64,000 nucleotides of DNA, from NCBI RefSeq assembly GCF_014651075.1, contig NZ_BMWE01000019.1, positions 1 to 64,000 of the forward strand, read 5' to 3'. A model generated the notes under the pieces. The model was given only the letters and a program-made list of their open reading frames with translations. It did not search any database and had not been told where the DNA came from. The position numbers and the translations under genes were made by a program. The stretch is from Streptomyces djakartensis. Its GTDB lineage: Bacteria; Actinomycetota; Actinomycetes; Streptomycetales; Streptomycetaceae. Of the stretch, positions 9,092 through 16,492 are shown piece after piece (position 1 is the first letter of the stretch; each line of letters begins with the position of its first letter).

Positions 9092-9550
9092 ATGACCTTC
9101 ACGACGTCGGGTGTCGCCGCTGCCGGTGTCAAGGCCACGGGCAGCGTCACCTCCGCGCTGATCGGGCGTTACCGGCCCACGGGCGTCCCCCGGTTGGGCA
9201 GCAAGGAAGACCGGGCGGAGGCGTACCGGCGGCTGCTGGACGCCTCCACGCGCTCGTTCGGCTACGCCTACCAGTTCGCCCACCTGCGGCGCGAGGCCGG
9301 ACGTGCGGCGGACAAGGTACTGCTGGGCCAGCTGCCCCAGTTGTGGGAGACAACCAGCGAACTCATGGGCGCGCTGCACGGCGTACGGCTGTGCGGCACT
9401 GTGCCCGTCTGGCTTTGTTCACGAGAAGCGACAGCAGATCTTCACCATTTCCGGAGGCGGTCACGAGGGCTGCGGCGTTCGCATCGTTCACGAGCTGCGG
9501 CAGCGCCATTGCCGATCCTCAGTGGCGGTACGCGGCTGTCGCGATCTTGA
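9092..9550 (+). pseudogene. Truncated hypothetical gene divergent from the NACHT gene
   Basis: The gene begins MTFTTSGVAAAGVKATGSVT and continues with a helical, charged segment (RYRPTGVPRLGSKEDRAEAY, FGYAYQFAHLRREAGRAADK) in clear high-GC3 codon usage. After about 9415 (GTVPVWL) the frame degenerates into arginine/serine-rich translation typical of out-of-frame DNA and runs antisense into the end of the LysR gene. The true 3' half therefore seems to be lost at a junction near 9415. Family unknown. Its position facing the NACHT gene suggests it may once have been a partner or shared a promoter. Confidence 0.45.
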
Positions 9551-10370
9551 TGAATGATCGGGTCAACGGGTTGGTGTCTCCTTCGTTACACACCGCCACC
9601 ACTCGGCTCGGCGCCATGTCGATCAGCGGCACCACGGTGAACTCCGCGGGCAGGTCGTGTCCGAGCGGGGCCAGGCCGACCGTGCCGTTCCACAGCACAG
9701 CCTGCAGGCATTCCTGGACGGCGCGCACCACTGGTCCCTCCCGCGGCCTGCCACCGTTCCAGTACGACTGCCAGATGGGGTCTGTGCCCTGCGGGAACTG
9801 GAACCACCGGCGGTCGCGCAGCTCGGCCAGCCGCAGCTCATCGTGGCGGGCCAGCGGATCGTCGGCGCGCAGGACCACGCCGACCGGATCGGTCCGCAGC
9901 GCACGCACCGTCAGGGCGGTCTCGTCGAACGGTGCCCGGGTGAGGGCGACGTCGACCAGTCCAGCGCGCAGTCCGCACGTCGGGTCAGTCAGATCGGTGT
10001 CGCGGATGCGGATGTCGACTCCGGGGTGGTTTCGGCGGTAGGCCGCGGCAAGCCTGGCCACTCCCGGGTCGGTGCCGTCGCCCAAGATGCCGACGGTGAT
10101 AGTCGCGACGCCGGCTGCTGCGCTCACACGCAACCGGACGCGGTCGGCGTGGTCGAGTAGGGCTCGCGCCTCGTCGAGCAGCAGCGCGCCCACTGGAGTG
10201 AGCGTGACGCCGGTGGTCGAGCGGGCGAAGAGCAGGGCCCCGACCTCGGCTTCCAACTGCTTGATCGCCCGGCTCAGCGGCGGCTGACTCATATGCAGTC
10301 GGGTGGCGGCCCGGCCGAAGTGGAGTTCCTCGGCGACCGCCACGAAGTAGCGCAAGGTCCGTAGCTCCAC
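9519..10370 (-). CDS. LysR-family transcriptional regulator
   Basis: A 283-residue LysR regulator starting at a GTG (VELRTLRYFVAVAEELHFGR). The winged helix-turn-helix occupies about residues 3-60, with the typical AATRLHMSQPPLSRAIKQLE, and the effector-binding domain covers about 90-280 (TVGILGDGTDPGVARLAAAY). The open frame continues far upstream on the same strand, but that part is antisense to the cupin gene and not coding. The gene is divergent from the cupin gene at 10446, and a perfect inverted repeat with a T-N11-A core sits between them (10378-10396), so it very likely controls that gene and itself. Confidence 0.92.
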   Translation of the reverse strand: MELRTLRYFVAVAEELHFGRAATRLHMSQPPLSRAIKQLEAEVGALLFARSTTGVTLTPVGALLLDEARALLDHADRVRLRVSAAAGVATITVGILGDGTDPGVARLAAAYRRNHPGVDIRIRDTDLTDPTCGLRAGLVDVALTRAPFDETALTVRALRTDPVGVVLRADDPLARHDELRLAELRDRRWFQFPQGTDPIWQSYWNGGRPREGPVVRAVQECLQAVLWNGTVGLAPLGHDLPAEFTVVPLIDMAPSRVVAVCNEGDTNPLTRSFIKIATAAYRH

Positions 10371-10377
10371 GCTGCAA

Positions 10378-10396
10378 CGATACCCATGAGGTATCG
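10378..10396. promoter_or_regulatory. Probable LysR operator (T-N11-A inverted repeat)
   Basis: CGATACC-CATGA-GGTATCG is a perfect 7-bp inverted repeat with a 5-nt spacer. It contains the LysR-box pattern T-N11-A and lies 8 nt upstream of the LysR start, within the 75-nt divergent region shared with the cupin gene. Confidence 0.6.
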
Positions 10397-10445
10397 GCTC
10401 TGCTGAATAGGTCTTGGACACCGGCGAGGTCCCGGAGGTGCACTC

Positions 10446-10946
10446 GTGACCATGACCGAAAAAGCGAAGACCAGAGAGCCGCAGGCCGACCCCGCCGTAT
10501 CGGTGGTGGGTCCCCACGACGGCGAGACGATCGTACTGGGCGCCACGCGCATGCGCGTTCTGGAGGACGGCAGCCACACCGGGCACCGCCTCGCGATCGC
10601 CGAGTCCGTCCTCGCCCCGCACACGCAGGGCCCGCCGCAGCACCGCCATGGCCAACACGACGAGGGCTTCTATGTCCTCTCCGGCACCGTGCGGTTCACC
10701 GTCGGGTACGAAGACTACAACGCCGCCGCGGGGACGCTCGTCATGGTTCCGCCCGGCACCCCGCACACCTTCGCCAACCTGACCGACCAACCCGCCGTCA
10801 TGCTCAGCACATTCACACCCGACCTGTATGTGCAGTACTTCCGAGACCTTCATGAGGTGCTCGCATCCGGACAGCCGCTGACGCCACAGGCCAACGTCGC
10901 CACAATGAGCCGCTACGCGACACAGCCCGCGACCGACCTCGCCTGA
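10446..10946 (+). CDS. Cupin-domain protein
   Basis: A 166-residue single-cupin protein. Cupin motif 1 is PPQHRHGQHDEGFYVLSG with His66, His68 and Glu73 as likely metal ligands. Motif 2 is MVPPGTPHTFANL with His107. The GTG at 10446 is favoured because GGAGGTG lies 5-6 nt upstream; an ATG two codons later is possible. Members of this group include quercetin dioxygenase-like and small isomerase-like enzymes, and the reaction cannot be deduced. It is divergent from the LysR regulator and is the likely regulated gene of the pair. Confidence 0.88.
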   Translation: MTMTEKAKTREPQADPAVSVVGPHDGETIVLGATRMRVLEDGSHTGHRLAIAESVLAPHTQGPPQHRHGQHDEGFYVLSGTVRFTVGYEDYNAAAGTLVMVPPGTPHTFANLTDQPAVMLSTFTPDLYVQYFRDLHEVLASGQPLTPQANVATMSRYATQPATDLA

Positions 10947-11118
10947 AGTCGGCGGGACGGAACGGCCCGGCCGCCCTCCTTTCGGCCTCTGGGGCCGTGG
11001 CGCTCCCGCCTTCGCGTTCCGAACCCGTCGGACGACGGACCGGCCGTCTCCAGGGGCTTTCCTGGCACTCGACGCAATCGACAGGACCCCGCGAACCGGG
11101 GCCCCGTGAACGGAAACC

Positions 11119-11478
11119 ATGAACATCGCCTACTGGATCGTCGCGGGACTGCTCGCGCTCTTCTACTTCTACGCAGGCACGCTGAAGGTGATCCGCAGCC
11201 GCGATCAACTCCGACCGATGATGGCTTGGGTCGACCGTATTCCCCTGCCCGCCCTCAGGGCGCTGGGGGCGGTCGAAATACTCGGCGCGGCCGGTCTGGT
11301 CCTGCCACCGCTGACCGGTACCGCTCCTTGGCTGGCGTCGGCCGCAGCCCTCGGCTTCGTACTTCTGCAGACCGGTGCGATCGCCGTTCACCTGACCGGA
11401 GAAGATCGCCGGATCACACTCAATGTCGCACTCACCGCCACCGCGGCCGTGACCGTCTGGTTGGCCACCAGGCCGTGA
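11119..11478 (+). CDS. DoxX-like small membrane protein
   Basis: A 119-residue protein with four predicted membrane helices, starting MNIAYWIVAGLLALFYFYAG, then LPALRALGAVEILGAAGLVL, a third hydrophobic stretch near 70-90 and a fourth near the C-terminus (ATAAVTVWLAT). The layout and the YAGTLKV/GAVEILGA pattern match the DoxX/DoxX-like family. Related proteins in actinomycetes have been linked to redox and thiol stress, but many members have no assigned role. It may form a unit with the cupin gene 170 nt upstream, though the gap is long enough for its own promoter. Confidence 0.8.
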   Translation: MNIAYWIVAGLLALFYFYAGTLKVIRSRDQLRPMMAWVDRIPLPALRALGAVEILGAAGLVLPPLTGTAPWLASAAALGFVLLQTGAIAVHLTGEDRRITLNVALTATAAVTVWLATRP

Positions 11479-11613
11479 CCGTGGCTCAGTCCTCGACCGG
11501 CGGAGGCGACTGCTCGGCCAGCCGCCTCACGGCCGCTGTCACTTCTCATGAACATCGAACACGCCGCCGTCCACCGCGCTGCGCGGTGAGGCGTACATCT
11601 GCTGTCGAAACTC

Positions 11614-11772
11614 GTGAACAATGCCAGCCACCCCGTCACCCGACCGGTGGCCACTCTGAAAACGCTCACGGTCTACTTCTACAAGCCGTCCGGCGCCCGC
11701 GCCGCTGTGCACTCCTACACCAAGTCCGGCAACGACCGCGACGGCAACGGGCACATCACCTTCCACGGCTGA
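11614..11772 (+). CDS. Short hypothetical protein or 3' gene remnant
   Basis: A 52-codon frame from a GTG at 11614 to TGA at 11770-11772 has near-perfect high-GC3 codon usage. It encodes LKTLTVYFYKPSGARAAVHS followed by YTKSGNDRDGNGHITFHG. It sits directly before a perfect terminator hairpin, which supports it as the real end of a transcription unit. There is no good ribosome binding site at the GTG, so it may be the C-terminal stump of a longer gene whose 5' part is lost. No family recognised. Confidence 0.45.
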   Translation: MNNASHPVTRPVATLKTLTVYFYKPSGARAAVHSYTKSGNDRDGNGHITFHG

Positions 11773-11796
11773 CCACGAACCGGATGAGATAGAGGC

Positions 11797-11829
11797 GAGG
11801 GCCGGCTGCGGGGCACGCAGCCGGCCCTC
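11797..11829 (+). terminator. Strong hairpin terminator
   Basis: GAGGGCCGGCTGC and GCAGCCGGCCCTC form a perfect 13-bp stem with a 7-nt loop, 24 nt after the stop at 11772. There is no U-tract, which is usual for streptomycete terminators. Confidence 0.75.
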
Positions 11830-12001
11830 AAGCCGTTCCGGTGCGGCCCGGGACGCTGCGCACACCGGGGCCCTGCGGTACGTCGGCAGTCCAGCCGTGC
11901 TCACCTGCACGCTGCCGGGCCTTCTGCACCATCGTGACCTCCACCGCGTATCGCGGGGCCGTAGATCATGCCTTCAACGCCCTGCCAGGTTACCCAGCGT
12001 T

Positions 12002-12036
12002 CTTCGGTTGGGGCGGCTGTGCCGCCCCAACCGAAG
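12002..12036 (-). terminator. Strong hairpin terminator
   Basis: CTTCGGTTGGGGCGG and its exact complement form a 15-bp stem with a 5-nt loop (CTGTG). It lies 18 nt beyond the stop of the minus-strand fragment at 12055 and is best read as its terminator. Confidence 0.7.
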
Positions 12037-12054
12037 GCGCGCAGGATTCGCGGG

Positions 12055-12285
12055 TCAGGAGTAGTCGCCGCGTCCAGCCCTGCGCAGGATGTCGCGTTCC
12101 CGGCCGGTCTGGGTGTCGAGTGAGTCCTCGTGGTCGATGACGGTCGTGTCGTTGGCCGGCTGGGCTCGTACCTGGACCCCGTAGGTGTCTGTCGCCTTCA
12201 CCAGGAGAGCGTCCTGGTGTGCGGCGGGCCAGCTCTGGATCAGGTACGACTCCACGGCTTCGGAACGGTGGAGGGCTGCGTGCAG
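12055..12285 (-). pseudogene. C-terminal gene fragment, hypothetical
   Basis: The last 70 or so codons before the stop at 12055 have clean high-GC3 usage and read AVESYLIQSWPAAHQDALLV, then KATDTYGVQVRAQPANDTTV, ending GRERDILRRAGRGDYS. Upstream of about 12290 the same open frame loses coding character and overlaps, in another frame, a biotin-carboxylase stump. So only the C-terminal part of a gene is present, followed by a strong terminator. The family is not recognised. Confidence 0.45.
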
Positions 12286-12560
12286 GCTTGCGCCTGGTTC
12301 CTGACGGCTGTCTTGGCAGCCCCTGCCCGGACAGGTCTTCCGGGCTTGCGGCATCAATTCCAACGGCCGGCGGATTGTTCGGGAGGGCCACTGCGGCAAC
12401 CAAACAATGGCGTGGGACGGTCTTTGCGAGAGTTGTCCGGGCTTCGTAGCCTGGCTCGCCGGCATGTGAGTGCCATTCAAGGGGGTGGGCCTGTGGCGGG
12501 GCGTCGTGAGGTGCCAGTGGCTCCGGGGGCGGGTCCAGTGCAGCAGTTCGCGTTCGTCGA

Positions 12561-12680
12561 GCACCACACCTCGTCGGCCATGCGGGCGTGCAGCGCGTCC
12601 GCCTCGTCGCGGGAGCGCAGCGCCACAATCGGCAGGTCCAGCTCGCGGGCTGCGCGGATCACCCGTACCGCGACAATTGA
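12561..12680 (-). pseudogene. Biotin carboxylase N-terminal stump
   Basis: The minus strand reads IVAVRVIRAARELDLPIVAL followed by RSRDEADALHARMADEVWC. This matches the start of the biotin carboxylase domain of acyl-CoA and pyruvate carboxylases (GEIAVRVIRACRELG... DADALHVRLADEAVC pattern). The usual VLVANRG leader is damaged and everything after about 50 residues is absent. It is a dead remnant within a stretch of gene debris. Confidence 0.5.
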
Positions 12681-12699
12681 ATGCGGTACGAGTGAATCG

Positions 12700-13178
12700 T
12701 TGATTGACACCTCCGGGGCAGATGCAAGTCAAACGACGGCATGCCCCAGGTGATCCCATTCCCGGCCAGGGCGACGATCCACGCGCGGAGACCCTTGTGT
12801 TCGGCAATGGCGCAAATTCGGCTTCAGCACGGCTTCACATCCCGACATGCTCTGGGTGCCCAAGCGCCAGCGCCGATCACCGGTCGAGCAGGCGTCGGCC
12901 ATGGCGGAATGGGAGGAGTCTGCGCGGACTGAGGCTATTAAATGCAGCAGGGACATTCGGGTGTCGCGCCGGGGTGGGCCGCACCGAACGTTCGGCGCTT
13001 GCGGCCACACCCTTTCCCCCGGTACTCCGCCGGAGCCGGTTATCAGGTCCCGGCCGCGGTCAGCAGAAGGCAAACGGCAAACGGCAACGCTCCTTCGAGC
13101 GAACACGGCATTTTCGGCCGGGAAGCACTGCGCACTGTTGCGAGATCGACATTCAACGCCCTATTTCAGGAGCAGGTC
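12700..13178. other. Intergenic stretch upstream of the RTX genes
   Basis: No convincing gene was found. A short tandem pattern (GGCAAAC twice, then GGCAA) lies near 13067-13085. The last 100 nt presumably hold the promoter of the RTX-type gene at 13179. Confidence 0.35.
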
Positions 13179-13952
13179 ATGAAGAGAACGCACCATCGCA
13201 CCGGGGCACTTCTGGCCACGGTGTGCGGTTTCGCTCTGTGCCTCCCTGGCGTGGCCCACGCGGCCGACGCACCGACGCCACATCTCTTCGCCACGACGCT
13301 GGTGAACAAGACCGGCACCACGATCACGGTCACCGCCGGAGTCGGCCGGGGCAACACGATCAGCGTCTGGCAGTCGGGCAGCAACATCAGAATCAGAGAC
13401 ACCGGAGACACGGTCGCACCGTCCGGCGACTGCACCGCCATCAGCACGACCGAAGTCGCCTGCAGGGCCGCCGACACGACCGAACTGGTGGTCAACGCCG
13501 GCGACCAGGACGACACCGTCACCTCCTCGTTGGCGGCCCTCGGCGTCACCCTCATCGGCGGTGCCGGCAACGACAACCTCTACGGCGGATCCGCCAACGA
13601 CACCCTCGAAGGCGACGAGGGATCCGACTTCCTTTCCGGCGTCGCAGGAAACGACACCCTGACCGGTGGAGCCGAGGCGGACAGGATCTTCGGCGGCTCC
13701 GGCAACGACTCCATCGAGGGACGCGGCGGCTCGGACATCGTGGACGGCGGTGCCGACAACGATGTGATCTACGGCGGCAGCGGCAACGAGCGCATCGTCG
13801 CTGGCGCCGGCAACGACTACGCCGAGGGCGGCAACGGCCGGGACACCATCGACACCGTGGACAACGTCAGCGGCAACGACTACGTCGAAGGCGGCGCTGA
13901 CGTGGACGACTGCCGCGCCGACTTGGGAGACAACGTCAGCGGATGCCCCTGA
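13179..13952 (+). CDS. Secreted RTX-repeat calcium-binding protein 1
   Basis: A 257-residue exported protein. The ATG at 13179 has AGGAG 6 nt upstream. A Sec signal peptide (MKRTHHRTGALLATVCGFAL, cleavage likely after AHA28) is followed by a beta-rich domain (30-125). About ten RTX-type nonapeptides then follow (GGAGNDNLYGG, AGNDTLTGG, SGNDSIEGR, AGNDYAEGG) through about residue 240. These motifs form Ca2+-loaded parallel beta-rolls. It ends in a Cys-bearing tail (DNVSGCP) and has two further Cys in the beta domain. RTX proteins usually leave Gram-negatives through type I secretion with a C-terminal signal; here a Sec signal replaces that. A paralogue follows 64 nt downstream. Confidence 0.85.
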   Translation: MKRTHHRTGALLATVCGFALCLPGVAHAADAPTPHLFATTLVNKTGTTITVTAGVGRGNTISVWQSGSNIRIRDTGDTVAPSGDCTAISTTEVACRAADTTELVVNAGDQDDTVTSSLAALGVTLIGGAGNDNLYGGSANDTLEGDEGSDFLSGVAGNDTLTGGAEADRIFGGSGNDSIEGRGGSDIVDGGADNDVIYGGSGNERIVAGAGNDYAEGGNGRDTIDTVDNVSGNDYVEGGADVDDCRADLGDNVSGCP

Positions 13953-14016
13953 CCAGCGTGAGTGAGCAGCACGCCAGCACCCGTACACGGCGAGACAACA
14001 CGAAAGGCGGGCACCG

Positions 14017-14793
14017 ATGAGAACACGAGGTATCTGCACCACGGTGGTGGCCCTCGGCGCACTCACCTGCGCTCCGCTGACCGCCGCCTCCGCCGCGCCC
14101 GGTGCGGCCCCCGGCGGAAGCCTGGCGGACACCACGGTCGTGCAGGCGGTGGGCGACACCCTTAGCGTCACGGCCGCCCAGGGTGTGGCGAATGACATCA
14201 CCATCCGGCGTCAGGGCAACGTTGTCGTGGTGACGGACGCGGGGGACACCGTGTCCGCCGTTGCCCCCTGTCAGTCGACGGGGACGCACACGGCGGAGTG
14301 TCCGCTGCCCGTCACATCGATACGGGTCAACGCCAACGACTCCGATGACAGCGTCAGCATCTCCCCGAACCTGGAAGCCGCCGGAACGGTGATCGGCGGT
14401 GCGGGTGACGACCGCCTCAACGGCGGTCCCCGGGCGGACCGGCTCGTCGGCGACGACCCGGATGCCACTGGCCTGCGGGCGACGCCGGGCAACGACACCA
14501 TCAACGGTGGCCCCGGCAACGACACGATCTCCGGGCTGGCCGGCAACGACACCATCTACGGCAATGCCGGCAACGACACTCTCAACGGCGACGACGGCAA
14601 CGACACACTCGAGGGTGCCCAGGGCAACGACACCCTCACCGGAGGCCGCGGCAACGACACGCACATCGGCGGCGAGGGAAGCGACACCCTCAACGCCGTG
14701 GACAACGTCATCGCCAACGACGGCCTCGATGGCGGCCTCGGTTTCGACACCTGCAACCGCGACACCGGCGATACGGCCGTCAACTGCCCCTGA
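14017..14793 (+). CDS. Secreted RTX-repeat calcium-binding protein 2
   Basis: A 258-residue paralogue of the preceding gene with the same layout. It has a signal peptide (MRTRGICTTVVALGALTCAP, cleavage near ASA), a beta-rich domain with the shared GDTLSVTAAQGVANDITIRR and DAGDTVS patterns, and then RTX nonapeptides from about 128 to 225 (PGNDTINGG, AGNDTIYGN, QGNDTLTGG, RGNDTHIGG). It shares a Cys-Pro tail (TAVNCP). The repeat DNA is near-periodic around GGCAACGACAC. The tandem arrangement points to a local duplication. Both probably bind Ca2+ outside the cell; a structural, adhesive or regulatory role is unknown. Confidence 0.85.
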   Translation: MRTRGICTTVVALGALTCAPLTAASAAPGAAPGGSLADTTVVQAVGDTLSVTAAQGVANDITIRRQGNVVVVTDAGDTVSAVAPCQSTGTHTAECPLPVTSIRVNANDSDDSVSISPNLEAAGTVIGGAGDDRLNGGPRADRLVGDDPDATGLRATPGNDTINGGPGNDTISGLAGNDTIYGNAGNDTLNGDDGNDTLEGAQGNDTLTGGRGNDTHIGGEGSDTLNAVDNVIANDGLDGGLGFDTCNRDTGDTAVNCP

Positions 14794-14842
14794 TCAACCA
14801 CTCGTTTCCTCAGTACTGCGCTGCCCAATCGGGTGGAGGCGT

Positions 14843-14871
14843 CGCCGGACAGCCGTAGCGGCTGTCCGGCG
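14843..14871 (+). terminator. Hairpin terminator after the RTX pair
   Basis: CGCCGGACAGCCG and CGGCTGTCCGGCG form a perfect 13-bp stem with a 3-nt TAG loop, about 50 nt after the stop of the second RTX gene. Confidence 0.7.
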
Positions 14872-14966
14872 GCAGGATGACAGCCGGTGATGAACGACTG
14901 CTAGGCCGTGTGTCGGAAGTCCCAGGTAGGAAGGTTCGGGGTTCGTCCGTAAGCCAGAATGCTCGG

Positions 14967-15200
14967 ATGGTCATGGTTGAGACTCCCCGATGAGTCCTGC
15001 GTCGTTGGCGCGCGGATGACGTTGTGCCCATGGCAGCTGTCAATGCAGATCCCGAGGTGATGCGGTGGATCGGTGACGGCGGTGTCCGTGACGAACAGCA
15101 GACTCGCCGCGGCATCGAGGCAATGGAGCGTGAGTGGGACACGCGGGGCTTCAGCCTGTTCGCCGTGGAGATCCGCTCAACGAGGCCCCCGAGCAACGTG
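14967..15200 (+). pseudogene. GNAT acetyltransferase, broken
   Basis: From ATG 14967 the frame reads MVMVETPR, then hits TGA at 14991. It continues in the same frame as VLRRWRADDVVPMAAVNADP, EVMRWIGDG and RGIEAMEREWDTRGFSLFAV, the N-terminal half of a RimJ/RimL-like GNAT acetyltransferase. The stop occupies the place of the Leu in the family's TPRLVLRRW start. After EIRST (about 15185) the similarity ends and the acetyl-CoA binding half is missing. So the gene carries both a nonsense mutation and a 3' deletion. Confidence 0.65.
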
Positions 15201-15252
15201 ATTGAGAAGTTTCAAGACAGGCGCGGCTACATTGACAGCCCGGTGGCCGACC

Positions 15253-15993
15253 TCAGGTTGGCTTGCGCCACACAGAGATGTGCTTCGTGGAGTCCTGGGT
15301 GAACGGGGACCCGTCCCAGTCCGCGACGCGACTTTCCAGCTCGAGCCCGGCGATCCGTGCCATCAGGTCGAGCTCTGCCGGCCAGGCGTACCGGTGCCGG
15401 GAGTTGTCGCGGCGGTAGTGGCCGTCGTCGCCGTCGCGGGTGAGGTGGTGGGAGACGAGGATCTGCTCGACCAGGTCGAAGGTGTCGAAGCCGAGATGCT
15501 GCTCGGAGACATCGAACGGCACCGCGACCTGGCCGGGTGGCAGGAGCCGCAGCGGCGGCACACCCAGCTCGATGACGAATCGGCCGCCGGGCTCCAGATG
15601 CCGTGCGGCGTTGCGGAAGCACTCGACCTGCTCGTCCTGGGTGAGCAGGTTCGTGATGGTGTTGTAGACGAGATAGACCAGGGTGAACTCACCGGGAACG
15701 ACGGTGGTGGCCATGTCCCCGATGACCACCGGGAGCCTGTCCTCGTCGATTTTGCGCCGCAGCACCGCTGCCATGTGCTCGGACAGTTCGATGCCCACTA
15801 CCGGCACGCCGCGTTCCCGGAGCGGGACTCCCACTCGTCCGGTTCCGATGGCGAACTCCAGTGCCCGGCCTTCTCCGGCGAGGTCGGTGAGGAAGGCGAG
15901 AGTCGGTCCGAGAACGGCAGCCGAGGACATTTCGGTTTCCTCGGCGTCGTAGCGGTCGGCGGTCGCACGGGTCCACAGCTCACTGCTCGTCAC
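15253..15993 (-). CDS. Class I SAM-dependent methyltransferase
   Basis: A 246-residue methyltransferase. Motif I ALEFAIGTGRVGVPL (about 44-58), the acidic residue in VVGIELSEHM (about 65-74), LPVVIGDMATTVVPGEFTLV and the post-motif LEPGGRFVIELGVPPL are all present. The fold is complete and ends with a beta-strand-rich C-terminus (SVWRKPT). No neighbouring biosynthetic genes define its substrate. Its 3' end abuts the truncated GNAT relic, and its 5' end abuts a truncated gene on the other strand, so it may have arrived with a rearrangement. Confidence 0.88.
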   Translation of the reverse strand: MTSSELWTRATADRYDAEETEMSSAAVLGPTLAFLTDLAGEGRALEFAIGTGRVGVPLRERGVPVVGIELSEHMAAVLRRKIDEDRLPVVIGDMATTVVPGEFTLVYLVYNTITNLLTQDEQVECFRNAARHLEPGGRFVIELGVPPLRLLPPGQVAVPFDVSEQHLGFDTFDLVEQILVSHHLTRDGDDGHYRRDNSRHRYAWPAELDLMARIAGLELESRVADWDGSPFTQDSTKHISVWRKPT

Positions 15994-16031
15994 GGAGGGC
16001 CACTCTGCAGGGTGCCGAGGGGCGCTGTCGA

Positions 16032-16492
16032 CGCATTTACGTTCTCCGCGGCGCAGCGTGCACCGCGCACAAGGTCGCGCCAGGCATCCGGCAGGCCGTT
16101 GTCAGGAACTACGCTGACATCCCCTTCCCACAGGCCAGGGAGCAGCGTGCCGCCGTCCTCGCCTACCGGATAACCAAGTACAACCCCGCCGACCGCGATG
16201 AGCGTGGACACTACAACGGCGCTGAGGACACGGTGAGCGACACTGGCAGCACATGCTCACCCGGCTCCCGGACCTCACCAGCCACCGAAAGCCCCTCAGC
16301 GACGACCGCAGGCGCCTGGCCGTCAGCGCCTACATGTGGACCCTCGTCACCGAAGGCGATCCCGACTTCGCACCCTGCCCACCGCACCTCTCCCCCGACC
16401 CGGCACTACGCGCCGTCTGGACCAGGGAGCGACACAACGTGTTCCACCGGCACCGCACAACTGATCACCAGCCCTACTGGAGGAACTTTGAT
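16032..16492 (+). pseudogene. Hypothetical gene, 5'-truncated and frameshifted
   Basis: One frame reads AHKVAPGIRQAVVRNYADIP, then AYRITKYNPADRDERGHYNG and EDTVSD. At 16240 it passes to another frame that reads HWQHMLTRLPDLTSHRKPLS, then YMWTLVTEGDPDF and TRERHNVFHRH. Restoring a single C (GACCAC for GACAC) joins the two without a gap, so a 1-nt deletion broke the gene. The 5' end is cut by the methyltransferase gene start. Family unknown; codon usage is strongly coding on both sides of the break. Confidence 0.55.

Noticed and set aside
10371..11126. A long upstream extension of the LysR frame on the minus strand
   Set aside because: It runs antisense to the cupin gene; the LysR HTH begins right after the GTG at 10370, and the operator lies immediately upstream.
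13067..13085. Short GGCAAAC tandem repeat
   Set aside because: Only two full copies; no spacer structure, so it is not a CRISPR or iteron array.
13560..14690. Repetitive GGCAACGACAC-type DNA that could be read as a repeat array
   Set aside because: It is coding periodicity from RTX nonapeptides (GGxGNDxLxGG), not a DNA-level element.
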